Shown piece after piece: positions 1 to 9,085 of a DNA stretch of 32,578 nucleotides. The notes under the pieces were generated by a model. That model was not told the origin of the DNA. It did no database searches and worked only from the letters and a program-made list of their open reading frames with translations. Origin of the DNA: Synechococcaceae cyanobacterium SM2_3_2 (lineage in GTDB: Bacteria > Cyanobacteriota > Cyanobacteriia > Thermostichales > Thermostichaceae); NCBI GenBank assembly GCA_012031565.1, contig JAAUUM010000018.1, positions 1 to 32,578 of the forward strand, written 5' to 3'. The translations under genes were made by a program, and so were the position numbers. Each line of letters begins with the position of its first letter. The first letter of the stretch is position 1.

Positions 1-57
1 GATGCGGCGGACTCGGAATTGATGAGTCGGGGGGGCTAGGGCTGGGTATAGCGGCTA

Positions 58-1206
58 GTGGCAACCGGGGGCTGGTGGGCGCTACGGCAGGCCAATTCAG
101 AATCAGGATCTCTGGCTTCCCCATCTACCTCGCCGGGATCCCCAGTCCCCACTCCTGCGCCCTCCAGCACCCCCACCACCGTTGCTGTTGAAGGATTGAG
201 CCAGCCCCTCTATCTGCCCCCTCGTTGGGATGAGCGGTTGTTGGTGATCAGCGACCTCAACGGTGTCTATGGATCCACGGTTTACGATCCTGAGATTGAC
301 CGTGCCTTTCAACTGGTCAGCTACTGGGATCCCGATATTGTGATCAGCGGTGGCGATATGGTGGCGGGTCAAAGTCCCAGCCTCACCCCAGACCAGTTGA
401 ATGCCATGTGGGCTGCCTTTGAGCAACATGTGGCAGCACCCTTGCGACAGGCCGGGATCCCTCTGGGCTTTACCATTGGCAATCATGATGCCTCCAGTGC
501 TCGCTCTGCCTCAGGGGGCTTTTTGTTCCAGCGGGAGCGAGATCGGGCTACCCTCTATTGGCAGGATCCCGCTCATGATCCCCAACTGGCATTCATAGAT
601 AAATCAGGCTTTCCTTTCTATTACACATTTGAACACAATGACATTTTTTTCTTAGCCTGGGATGGCTCCTCCAACTACATTCCCCCCGAAAGAATGGAAT
701 GGATAGAAGCAGCTTTGTCCAGTCAAAAGGCTCAATCAGCCCGCCTCCGCATTGTCATGGGACATTTACCTTTATATGCGGTATCAGTGGGGCGCAATGA
801 GTTGGGAGAGGTATTACTTAATGCCGATGAAAAACGTGCTCTTTTGGAAAAATACAACGTTCATACCTACATCAGCGGACATCATCATGCTTACTATCCA
901 GCCCATAAAGGATCCCTTCAGCTTTTACATTGTGGCATTTTAGGATCTGGGCCTCGGCCTCTGATCGATAGCCCTCTTCCCCCTCGCAAAACCATCACCG
1001 TTTTGGATGTAGATTTTGCAGCCAATCAAACGTTTTATACAACTTATAATATGGCGACTCTGGAACTAATTGACCAAGGAGAACTACCCCGCTACATTGC
1101 TGGTGTCAATGGTCTTGTGTTGCGGCGAGATGTGGAGTTTGCAGAACTCTCCCCGGAGGAAATGACCACCTGTCGAGGCAAAATTGGGGATTTGTGCCGA
1201 GAGTAG
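58..1206 (+). CDS. Calcineurin-like metallophosphoesterase
   Basis: Predicted metal-dependent phosphoesterase of 382 residues. The calcineurin-like motif series is visible in order: SDLNG (65-69), GGD (98-100), GNHD (141-144), GHLP (235-238) and GHHH (274-277), which together form the two-metal site. The first motif reads D-L-N where the family normally has D-x-H. A Ser/Pro/Thr-rich stretch at residues 15-45 looks like a linker following an exported or membrane-anchored N-terminus, but no signal peptide is readable in this frame. The GTG at 58 is simply the first start after an in-frame TAG at 49-51, and a 7-G run lies at 29-35, so the true N-terminus may be upstream in another frame. The 3' half (about 590-1060) is visibly more AT-rich than the rest. 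Substrate unknown. Confidence 0.8.
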   Translation: MATGGWWALRQANSESGSLASPSTSPGSPVPTPAPSSTPTTVAVEGLSQPLYLPPRWDERLLVISDLNGVYGSTVYDPEIDRAFQLVSYWDPDIVISGGDMVAGQSPSLTPDQLNAMWAAFEQHVAAPLRQAGIPLGFTIGNHDASSARSASGGFLFQRERDRATLYWQDPAHDPQLAFIDKSGFPFYYTFEHNDIFFLAWDGSSNYIPPERMEWIEAALSSQKAQSARLRIVMGHLPLYAVSVGRNELGEVLLNADEKRALLEKYNVHTYISGHHHAYYPAHKGSLQLLHCGILGSGPRPLIDSPLPPRKTITVLDVDFAANQTFYTTYNMATLELIDQGELPRYIAGVNGLVLRRDVEFAELSPEEMTTCRGKIGDLCRE

Positions 1207-1388
1207 TTGATCAGGCCAGCGGTGCTCCATTGACTAATTGAGTAAACCTGAGTAAGCGGGATCCCGCTCAGGGAGTGGCTGTTATCATTACAAAAAAGAT
1301 ACAAAAGAGGGGTGGGTTTTCTCATCTCTCTTGTTTTTGTAGCATCCACTTTTTGTAGTATCCACCTCGCTCACCCCATTGCCTCTCC

Positions 1389-4337
1389 ATGCCTGACGCT
1401 TTTTCTCCTCTCCCCCAAGATCAAAGCCCTGCTTTTGATGCAAGAGTGTTGGCCTTGCAGCCGCTTGATACATTTGCCCGTCGTCACATTGGCCCCTCAG
1501 AGACCGATGTGGCATCGATGTTAGAGGCATTGGCTTGCGGATCCCTTGATCAACTGATTGAACGGGCGATCCCAGCCAGCATCCGGATCCCAGAGGAGTT
1601 ACAGCTGCCCAATCCTGTTTCAGAGGGAGCTGCTCTACAACAGTTGAAACAAATAGCCGCCCACAATCAGGTCTGGCGGTCATTCATTGGCATGGGCTAT
1701 CACGACTGCCTCACTCCCACTGTCATTCAGCGCAATATCCTCGAAAATCCCGCCTGGTATACCCCCTACACCCCTTACCAAGCGGAGATTGCCCAAGGCC
1801 GTCTGGAGGCCCTATTCAACTACCAGACCATGATCAGTGATTTGACGGGACTCGATCTGGCCAATGCCTCGCTATTGGATGAGGCCACCGCTGCTGCTGA
1901 AGCGATGATCCTCAGCTTCAATCAGTCCAACCGTCATCAGACCCCTCGGTTTTGGGTAGCTGAGGGGTGTCATCCCCAGACCCTAGAGGTGTTACAGACA
2001 CGGGCGGAACCGTTAGGGATCCAAGTGGTGATTGGGGATCCCCGCTCTTGCCAGCTGGATGACAGCACTTTTGGCATCCTGTTGCACTACCCCACCAGCA
2101 CCGGAGCGATTGAAGATTATGAAACGGTGGTGGAACAAGCTCACCAGGTCAAGGCTCTCGTCATTGTGGCAGCCGATTTGCTCAGTCTGACCCTGCTCAA
2201 GCCACCTGGGGAATGGGGGGCCGATATCGCCGTGGGCAGTACCCAACGCTTCGGGATCCCGTTGGGATTTGGCGGGCCTCATGCTGCCTATTTCGCCACC
2301 CGTAATCAGTACACTCGCCAGATCCCTGGCCGAATTGTCGGACTCTCCCAAGATGCTCAGGGCAACCCTGCCTTGCGCTTGGCGTTGCAAACCCGCGAGC
2401 AACACATCCGCCGTGACAAAGCCACCAGCAACATCTGCACCGCTCAAGTTTTACTGGCGGTAATGGCCTCCATGTATGCGGTCTATCATGGCCCGCAGGG
2501 GTTAAAAGCGATCGCAGACCGGATCTACCGCTTGACCGCACTACTGAAACGGGGCTTAGTCCGGTTGGGGCAAACAGTGGATCCCGCCTCCCATTTCGAT
2601 ACCTTGGCGGTCACCGTTGCCGATCTGGACAAGATCCAGGCGTTTTGCCACCAATTGCAGATCAACCTGCGGATTCTGGATGACAGCACGGTGGGCATCA
2701 GCCTCAACGAGACCACCACGCTGGCCGATATCGACGATCTGCTCTACTTGTTAAATGGCGGGATCCGGCCTGACTTCTCGGCCCTGGATCTAGCCCAGGC
2801 AGGGATCCCTGAGTTTGCCGAGGCTCATCCCGCCCTCGCGCGCACCAGCCGCTACCTGACCCATCCGGTGTTCAACAGCTATCACTCCGAGACTGAATTG
2901 CTGCGCTATATCCATCGGCTGCAAAGTCGGGATCTAGGGCTGGTTCATTCCATGATGCCCCTGGGATCCTGCACCATGAAGCTGAATGCCACCTCCGAGA
3001 TGATCCCGGTCAGTTGGCCAGAATTTGCCAGGATCCACCCTTTTGCGCCGCTATCCCAAGCCCAGGGCTACCTACAACTCTTTGAGCAACTGGAGCGGTA
3101 TTTGGCCGAGATCACGGGCTTCGCGGGTATCTCCCTCCAGCCCAATGCGGGATCCCAGGGGGAATATGCCGGATTGTTGGTGATCCGGGCCTACCACCAC
3201 CACCGAGGAGAGACCCAGCGCACCGTCTGTCTCATCCCTACCTCTGCCCACGGCACCAATCCCGCCAGTGCGGTGATGACGGGGATGAAAGTGGTTGCGG
3301 TGGCCTGTGACTCTGACGGCAACATCGATCTCAACGATCTGCGGGCCAAGGCGGAGAAGCACCGGGATCAGTTGGCGGCGTTGATGGTCACCTATCCTTC
3401 CACCCACGGTGTGTTTGAAGAAGGGATCCGCGAGATTTGCCAGATCGTCCATGCGGCAGGCGGGCAGGTCTACCTAGATGGAGCCAATCTCAACGCTCAG
3501 GTAGGCTTGTGCAAACCGGGCCAGTATGGGGTGGATGTTTGCCACCTCAACCTGCATAAGACCTTCTGTATTCCCCACGGTGGCGGTGGCCCCGGGGTTG
3601 GCCCGATTGGAGTGGCAGCTCACTTGGTGCCTTTTTTGCCGGGACACCGAAGCCAGATCTCTGCCTCTAGCCATCGGATCGGAGCTGTGGCCGCGGCTCC
3701 TTGGGGCAGTGCCGGGATCCTGCCCATCTCTTGGGCCTACATCACTCTGATGGGATCCCAGGGGTTGACCCAGGCCAGTCAGGTGGCGATCTTAAGTGCC
3801 AACTACATCGCCCAACGGCTGGAACCCTTCTACCCTGTCTTATACAAGGGATCCCATGGATTGGTGGCCCATGAGTGCATTCTGGATCTGCGCCCGGTCA
3901 AAAAATCGGCGGGGATTGAGGTGGAGGATGTGGCCAAACGGCTGATGGACTATGGCTTTCATGCCCCCACCATGTCTTGGCCTGTGGCGGGCACCATGAT
4001 GGTAGAACCCACCGAGAGTGAGTCCAAAGCTGAGCTAGACCGCTTCTGTGATGCCATGATCGCCATCCGGGCCGAGATCCGCCAGATCGAGCTGGGGGGG
4101 GATCCCGTCAATAATGTGCTCAAAAACGCTCCCCATACCGCTGCTGTGGTCACGGCGGATCAATGGGATCGGCCTTACTCGCGCCAAGCCGCCGCCTACC
4201 CGGCTGAGTGGACAAAGGACTTCAAGTTTTGGCCTGCTGTCAGCCGCATCGACAATGCCTATGGCGACCGTCATCTGGTCTGTAGCTGTCCCCCCATGAG
4301 TGAGTATGAGCCGGATCTCCAGGCTGTGGGATCCTGA
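1389..4337 (+). CDS. gcvP: Glycine dehydrogenase (decarboxylating), P protein
   Basis: PLP-dependent P protein of the glycine cleavage system. It decarboxylates glycine and passes the aminomethyl group to the lipoyl H protein; in cyanobacteria this drains photorespiratory glycine. The 982-residue product is full length for the fused single-chain P protein, with the duplicated N- and C-terminal halves. The PLP lysine sits in the motif [16 protein letters not shown] (Lys about 724). The ATG at 1389 is followed by a short Pro-rich leader and then the conserved start [12 protein letters not shown]. No strong Shine-Dalgarno is seen. The gene is intact and carries many GGATCC sites. radA starts 30 nt downstream on the same strand. 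gcvT and gcvH are not in the window. Confidence 0.97.
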   Translation: MPDAFSPLPQDQSPAFDARVLALQPLDTFARRHIGPSETDVASMLEALACGSLDQLIERAIPASIRIPEELQLPNPVSEGAALQQLKQIAAHNQVWRSFIGMGYHDCLTPTVIQRNILENPAWYTPYTPYQAEIAQGRLEALFNYQTMISDLTGLDLANASLLDEATAAAEAMILSFNQSNRHQTPRFWVAEGCHPQTLEVLQTRAEPLGIQVVIGDPRSCQLDDSTFGILLHYPTSTGAIEDYETVVEQAHQVKALVIVAADLLSLTLLKPPGEWGADIAVGSTQRFGIPLGFGGPHAAYFATRNQYTRQIPGRIVGLSQDAQGNPALRLALQTREQHIRRDKATSNICTAQVLLAVMASMYAVYHGPQGLKAIADRIYRLTALLKRGLVRLGQTVDPASHFDTLAVTVADLDKIQAFCHQLQINLRILDDSTVGISLNETTTLADIDDLLYLLNGGIRPDFSALDLAQAGIPEFAEAHPALARTSRYLTHPVFNSYHSETELLRYIHRLQSRDLGLVHSMMPLGSCTMKLNATSEMIPVSWPEFARIHPFAPLSQAQGYLQLFEQLERYLAEITGFAGISLQPNAGSQGEYAGLLVIRAYHHHRGETQRTVCLIPTSAHGTNPASAVMTGMKVVAVACDSDGNIDLNDLRAKAEKHRDQLAALMVTYPSTHGVFEEGIREICQIVHAAGGQVYLDGANLNAQVGLCKPGQYGVDVCHLNLHKTFCIPHGGGGPGVGPIGVAAHLVPFLPGHRSQISASSHRIGAVAAAPWGSAGILPISWAYITLMGSQGLTQASQVAILSANYIAQRLEPFYPVLYKGSHGLVAHECILDLRPVKKSAGIEVEDVAKRLMDYGFHAPTMSWPVAGTMMVEPTESESKAELDRFCDAMIAIRAEIRQIELGGDPVNNVLKNAPHTAAVVTADQWDRPYSRQAAAYPAEWTKDFKFWPAVSRIDNAYGDRHLVCSCPPMSEYEPDLQAVGS

Positions 4338-4367
4338 TCTGGGGCCTTTCGTTGGGATGTGAGCTGC

Positions 4368-5776
4368 ATGGCTAAAGCCAAATCAGAGTGGGTCTGCAAT
4401 AGCTGTGGCGAGAAATTCGTTCGCTATATGGGCCGCTGCACCAGTTGCGAGACCTGGGGCAGTTTGGTGGAGGTACCCCTGGTGGTGGAATCCAAAGCTG
4501 CCACCAAATCAGCTCAAGCCAAGTTGGTCAATAACGGTTCACGGGCCAAACGGTCGGGCATCCCCACCGCCTCGATTCCGCTGCCCTTGGTCAAACAAGA
4601 TGAATCTCCTCGCTTCAGTTCGGGCTTTGGGGAATTTGACCGCGTCTTGGGGGTGGCATCGTGCCGGGATCCCTGGTGCTGATCGGCGGGGATCCCGGCA
4701 TTGGCAAAAGTACCTTGCTGCTGCAAACCGCCCATCACCTAGCCCAAGCGGGAGCGTTGCTCTATGTGTCTGGAGAAGAATCTGCTCAGCAGATCAAGCT
4801 GCGGGCGGAACGGCTCCAGGTCTCATCTGATCAGCTCTATCTATTGGCGGAAACCGATCTGGCCGGGATCCTGACTGAAATTGGATCCCTTGGCCCCCGT
4901 GTGGCGGTGATCGATAGTATTCAGTCGATCTTCTGGGCCGATCTCAGCTCGGCTCCTGGCTCGGTGGCGCAGGTGCGAGAGTGTACCAGTGCCTTGATGC
5001 GTCTGGCCAAAAAGCTCTCAATTGCCCTACTGATCGTCGGCCACGTCACCAAAGAGGGGGCCATCGCTGGCCCGAAAGTGTTGGAACATCTGGTGGATAC
5101 CGTCCTTTATTTTGAGGGAGATCGGTTTCAGAGCCATCGGCTGCTGCGCTCCGTCAAAAACCGCTTTGGAGCCGCCCAAGAGATCGGGGTGTTTGATATG
5201 GTCAGCCACGGCCTGGTGGAGATCGAAAACCCCTCTGAGCTGTTCATCAGCAGTCGCAAAGAACAGGTGCCCGGTACCGCCCTGATTGTGGCCTGCGAGG
5301 GATCCCGGCCCCTGGTGGTGGAGATCCAAGCTTTGGTCAGCCCCACCAGCTACAGCTCCCCCCGCCGCACCACCACTGGCATGGAGACCAACCGCTTTCT
5401 GCAAATCTTGGCGGTGTTAGAAAAACGAGTCGGGATCCCGTTGTCCAAATATGACGCCTACATCGCCTCGGCAGGGGGGCTGAATGTGGCGGAGCCAGCC
5501 GCAGACTTGGGGGTGGCCATCGCCATTGCCGCCAGTTTCCGCGACCGAGTGGTGGATCCCGATACCGTCTTGATTGGAGAGGTCGGTCTGGGCGGACAGG
5601 TGCGGCCTGTCTCTCAGTTGGAACAACGGCTCAAAGAAGCGGCCAAATTGGGCTTTCGCCATGCCGTCATTCCTGATAGCCCGGTGTTGAATGATTTTGG
5701 CCTGCGCCTGAGTCGGGTGAGCCGAGTCATCGAAGCTCTGATCGTGGCCTTGCCCGGTGGGGATCCTGAAGATTGA
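4368..5776 (+). pseudogene. radA: DNA repair protein RadA, reading frame broken by a 1-nt deletion
   Basis: RadA (Sms) is a RecA-like ATPase that promotes branch migration in recombination. The first frame (ATG 4368) gives the C4 zinc finger CNSC...CTSC and runs to EFDRVLG. The remainder is in another frame from about 4661: Walker A GGDPGIGKST, the RadA-specific KNRFG motif, and a Lon-like C-terminal domain ending at 5776. The family sequence at the junction is LGGG(x)VPGS. Adding one G to the five-G run at 4649-4653 restores LGGGIVPGSLVLIGGD and yields about 469 residues, normal for RadA. The rest is well conserved, so this looks like a homopolymer sequencing error or a very recent mutation, not decay. 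clpP follows on the same strand. Confidence 0.9.
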
Positions 5777-5898
5777 TCCCCCTCAATCATGGGGCGGCTG
5801 ATCGATCCAGCTCTGACGGGATCCCCTACATACTCGGCTGTACCCGCAATTGGCTGGAGAGCTTAGAATGTAGACACAAGCCACAGGTTAGAGTCTGC

Positions 5899-6498
5899 AT
5901 GATACCAACCGTCATTGAACAATCCGCCAGAGGCGAACGCGCGTTTGACATCTACTCTCGGCTGCTGCGGGAGCGGATCATCTTTTTGGGCACCCAGGTG
6001 GATGACACCATCGCCAACTTGATCGTGGCGCAGATGCTCTATTTGGAGTCTGAGGATCCCGAAAAAGATATCTACCTCTACATCAATTCCCCCGGTGGTG
6101 GGGTCTACGCGGGCATGGCCATCTATGACACCATGCAGCATATTCAGCCCCAAGTCTCGACGATTTGCATCGGCTTAGCGGCCAGTATGGGAGCTTTCTT
6201 GTTGGCGGCTGGGGCTCCTGGCAAGCGGATCTCACTGCCCCACTCTCGCATCATGATTCACCAACCTTTGGGGGGAGCCCAAGGCCCAGCCACTGATATC
6301 GAGATCCAGGCCAATGAGATCTTGTTTATCAAGCGCACCCTCAACCAGATTCTGGTGGATCACACTGGCCAAGCCTTAGAGCGGATTGAGCGGGATACCG
6401 ATCGCGATAACTTTATGACCCCTGAACAAGCTCGGGATTATGGCCTGATCGACCAAGTGATCAGCAAGCGCACTCAGCCCGTTTTGGCAGCGGTCTAG
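5899..6498 (+). CDS. clpP: ATP-dependent Clp protease proteolytic subunit
   Basis: Serine peptidase subunit that forms the double-heptamer chamber working with a Clp ATPase. From ATG 5899 the product is 199 residues. The catalytic triad is visible: Ser96 in AASMG, His121 in MIHQP, and Asp170 in TDRDNF. The frame stays open upstream to 5773, but that extension overlaps the radA stop and does not resemble ClpP, whereas [20 protein letters not shown] is the standard ClpP start. A Rho-independent terminator follows at 6538-6566. Cyanobacteria carry several ClpP/ClpR paralogues; having all three catalytic residues makes this a ClpP and not a ClpR. Which paralogue (clpP1, P2 or P3) cannot be decided here. 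Confidence 0.96.
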   Translation: MIPTVIEQSARGERAFDIYSRLLRERIIFLGTQVDDTIANLIVAQMLYLESEDPEKDIYLYINSPGGGVYAGMAIYDTMQHIQPQVSTICIGLAASMGAFLLAAGAPGKRISLPHSRIMIHQPLGGAQGPATDIEIQANEILFIKRTLNQILVDHTGQALERIERDTDRDNFMTPEQARDYGLIDQVISKRTQPVLAAV

Positions 6499-6537
6499 AA
6501 AACTCTATATCCACTTTATTTTTGAGTTGATTGCCAG

Positions 6538-6566
6538 GGATCCTTCTGCTAGAGGGATCCTTTTTT
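6538..6566 (+). terminator. Rho-independent terminator after clpP
   Basis: GGATCCTT (6538-6545) pairs with AGGGATCC (6553-6560), giving 8 bp including one G-U, with a 7-nt loop, followed at once by TTTTTT (6561-6566). The stem is built from two copies of the window's abundant GGATCC palindrome. Confidence 0.8.
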
Positions 6567-6743
6567 GTGTGAGGGTACCCATGCACTCCGGGCTACAGGT
6601 AGCGGGGGAACTCGATTCCAGAAAGCCTGATGCTCAGCCCCACCTATCCACTGGCCAGCCCACAAACTGGCACTTGACTCTCCCATCCGTTCACCCGAGC
6701 GACAAAACTAAGAGAATACTTTTTTCACGCCAGGGATCCAAAG

Positions 6744-7529
6744 ATGCGTTACACCAACACCTTGTCCTCTTTAGCCGGCTTGGGGGTCGGCTTCATCATT
6801 CTTGGCGGCGCCCTCTTCGGCCTGTTGCGCTTGCTTGACATTCCCATTGGAGACTTGGCCGATTGGGCCATTGGCATCACCATGTTCTGGTGGTTGATCG
6901 TGATCGTGACTCTGCCGTGGTCGATTTACTTTCAAGCCCGCGAAGCCCGTTATGAGGCCGAAACCTCCATTCAAAAAGGGATCCGGGTGGATCCTGACTC
7001 CCTCAGCTATATTCAGAAGTTGGTGGCTTGGTCACTTCGGATAGCTATCGGACTCCATTTGGTCTCAGCCTTTGGTTTTTATTTGTTAGCAGCGTTGGAA
7101 GTGACCCCCATTGCCAATATCAGCTCGATTGCAGCTCTTTTATTAACTGGCTTACGGCCCGCCCTGCGAGCGTATGAGTATCTTGCTAGACGGTTGGCCC
7201 AAATTCAGGGACAGATTCTCGTGCCCCGTGAGGATGCCATCAGTTTGGGGCAGACAGTGAAACATCTTTCTGGGCAGGTGGATGCTCTCCAAGAAAGGTT
7301 GGATCCCAGTAAAACCGACAGTTGGGCTTATCAACAGACCCAAACCCAAGTTCAATTGCGTCGAGATGTGGGCAGGATTCAAGCCCTGCTAGAACAACTG
7401 GAGGCGACGAATGAAGTGGCCCATGAGCGGCTCAGTCGAGAGGCTCAACAGTCCATCGCCCAACTCAGCGTCGATAGCCAATTTTTAAGTCATGTGCGTG
7501 AGATTGTTCGCTTTGTCAAAGAATCGTAG
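6744..7529 (+). CDS. Membrane protein with C-terminal coiled coil, unknown function
   Basis: Not recognised as a named family. The 261-residue product has about four hydrophobic segments (residues about 5-30, 38-62, 95-118 and 120-140). A soluble, Gln/Glu/Leu-rich tail (about 145-261) has heptad-like spacing typical of a coiled coil. The start at ATG 6744 is supported by AGGG 8 nt upstream, inside a GGGATCC. The stop lies only 25 nt from the stop of the convergent gvpJ, so the two 3' ends nearly abut. Position next to the gas vesicle genes could reflect a link to them, but nothing in the sequence shows it, and the opposite orientation argues against cotranscription. Confidence 0.75.
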   Translation: MRYTNTLSSLAGLGVGFIILGGALFGLLRLLDIPIGDLADWAIGITMFWWLIVIVTLPWSIYFQAREARYEAETSIQKGIRVDPDSLSYIQKLVAWSLRIAIGLHLVSAFGFYLLAALEVTPIANISSIAALLLTGLRPALRAYEYLARRLAQIQGQILVPREDAISLGQTVKHLSGQVDALQERLDPSKTDSWAYQQTQTQVQLRRDVGRIQALLEQLEATNEVAHERLSREAQQSIAQLSVDSQFLSHVREIVRFVKES

Positions 7530-7554
7530 AACCAAACCGAGGGCAAAAGATGGG

Positions 7555-7881
7555 TCACTCCGGCTGGGATCCCGAGGTGAGCTGCTGCAATTGCTGCTCT
7601 AGCTGAGCGATTCGTTGAGACAGTTGTTGATTGGTGGTCATCAATTCTTGGGCCCGACTGCTGAGATAGGGATCCGATTCCCACCAGTTGATGCCAATCT
7701 CGCGGGCTTTGTCAACGGAGGCCACCAAAAGCCGAATCCGAATGCTGAGCAACTCTACATTACCCACCGAGACAGTGATATCGCCAGCGATGACAATGCC
7801 TTTGTCCAGCACCCGCTCCAGCACATCCGCCAGAGTAGAGGCACCGCTCGATGTGATCATGGGCTTGGAACTTACGGGCAC
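7555..7881 (-). CDS. gvpJ: Gas vesicle protein GvpJ (GvpA-like minor component)
   Basis: GvpA-superfamily protein of 108 residues. The core TLADVLERVLDKGIVIAGDITVSVG...LLSIRIRLLVAS aligns with GvpA, but the protein continues with about 45 extra residues ending in a Gln/Leu-rich helical tail (QLSQRIAQLEQQLQQL). That combination marks GvpJ/GvpM-type minor proteins, thought to act in vesicle nucleation or the conical tips. The GTG at 7881 is preferred because GAGG lies 7 nt upstream (GAGGGATCCCT-GTG). An ATG at 7860 is possible but has no Shine-Dalgarno. It is the last gvp gene of the minus-strand cluster, 201 nt after gvpN. GvpJ and GvpM are hard to separate by sequence; cluster order favours GvpJ. 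Confidence 0.9.
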   Translation of the reverse strand: MPVSSKPMITSSGASTLADVLERVLDKGIVIAGDITVSVGNVELLSIRIRLLVASVDKAREIGINWWESDPYLSSRAQELMTTNQQLSQRIAQLEQQLQQLTSGSQPE

Positions 7882-8082
7882 AGGGATCCCTCGGGATGGG
7901 GCAGACAGGATGGAAAGTTTGAATGATGTTGAAATGAATGATGTTGAAACTGAGGCCGCTCAAGCATAAGCTCGCAGGAGACTTTCAATGGCAAGTAGAC
8001 CAATAGGCCAACTGTAACCAACTTCGGCCCATTGATCTAGACAGCCTTCGCAAAACACGCCTGTTATCGATGAAAGCATCCG

Positions 8083-8967
8083 TCAGGGCAATTGATCCAA
8101 CAGGTGCGTCAATAGGGCTTCTGCATCCTCATGCTTTTCGGTACCTGCCCGTGATAGCAAGACATCACTACACAGCATCCTAAAATCATCATCCCCTTTG
8201 CCCACTTCTAGCTCATGCTCCTTAACGATCCGCCCGATCATCAGGCAAGAACGGAGGCTGGGGGTCTTGGTGATGTTGATCTTGCGACGATACGCTCGGA
8301 CAACATGGACAATTTTGAGGGCATCAGAGGCAGACAGTCCTACCCGAACGGTAAGAATCTCCTTCTCGGTTTCGATATCGGGCTCCCCAATATCGATGGT
8401 GATCATCCGATCCAAGAGAGCATCTTGGGTCTTGTGAACCCCATGATACTCGTCGGGGTTGGAGGTGAAGATGGCTCGAAATTGGGGATGCACCCGGAGA
8501 TACTCAGAGCGGTTGCTGTCGGGTGGCATCACCAACAGTTTTTCTTCGAGGGCGCTGAGCAGGGCGTTGTTGGCCTCAGGTCGAGAGCGATTGAACTCGT
8601 CATAGATGAGGGTAAACCCCTCTCGACAGGCCAGTGTGAGGCGGGCATCCACCCATCGCTGTTGCATATCGTCTTCGGTTTTTACCACCGAATGGATGTA
8701 GTTGTCCACCACCCGCCGATGGGTATAGCCCGTGCGTCCACCAATCAGATCGGTGGAATTAAACTGGTCATCCCCAAACATCAGCATCAAAGGGCGGCCC
8801 ACCAAGCTACCCAAATGCATGGCCAGGGTGGTTTTACCTGTGCCCGATGGCCCCCGCAAATGCACCGGAAAGCCAGATTGCAGATAGCGCAAGGCCCGCC
8901 GCACCAGCCGTTCGGTATGGGGTGTATTGACAAACTGACGGGGGCGCGCTTGCAAAACAGTGGTCAT
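8083..8967 (-). CDS. gvpN: Gas vesicle AAA+ ATPase GvpN
   Basis: MoxR-like AAA+ ATPase required for full-size gas vesicles. The 294-residue product begins MTTVLQARPRQFVNTP, the usual cyanobacterial GvpN start. Walker A GPSGTGKT is at 39-46; further on are the Walker B-like LIYDEFNRSRPE and the sensor-type AIFTSNPDEY. The ATG at 8967 has a good Shine-Dalgarno (GAGG, 8 nt upstream, within a GGATCC). An in-frame TTG at 8997 exists but is unlikely. It lies between gvpC (118 nt upstream) and gvpJ (201 nt downstream). The coding sequence has no GGATCC, which is unusual in this window. Confidence 0.96.
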   Translation of the reverse strand: MTTVLQARPRQFVNTPHTERLVRRALRYLQSGFPVHLRGPSGTGKTTLAMHLGSLVGRPLMLMFGDDQFNSTDLIGGRTGYTHRRVVDNYIHSVVKTEDDMQQRWVDARLTLACREGFTLIYDEFNRSRPEANNALLSALEEKLLVMPPDSNRSEYLRVHPQFRAIFTSNPDEYHGVHKTQDALLDRMITIDIGEPDIETEKEILTVRVGLSASDALKIVHVVRAYRRKINITKTPSLRSCLMIGRIVKEHELEVGKGDDDFRMLCSDVLLSRAGTEKHEDAEALLTHLLDQLP

Positions 8968-9085
8968 CAACGGATCCTCAAAGACTCCCAGCCCCAAAAC
9001 CCCTCAGGGGATCCCGGTCTGGATAAATAGCCTAGCTTTATTGGCCTAGTGTTGTTTAACGATATCTTCTGTCAGCGGTTTTGGC

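Noticed and set aside
2508-2515. HIP1 (GCGATCGC) family
   Set aside because: Only one copy was spotted in 32.6 kb, so HIP1 is not the iterated palindrome of this genome.
4641-4670. Programmed ribosomal frameshift in radA
   Set aside because: No slippery heptamer with downstream structure is evident, RadA is not known to use one, and other genes here show the same homopolymer indel pattern.
8215-9030. Long plus-strand ORF (271 aa) opposite gvpN
   Set aside because: It is the antisense shadow of a well-conserved gvpN and has no recognisable motifs.
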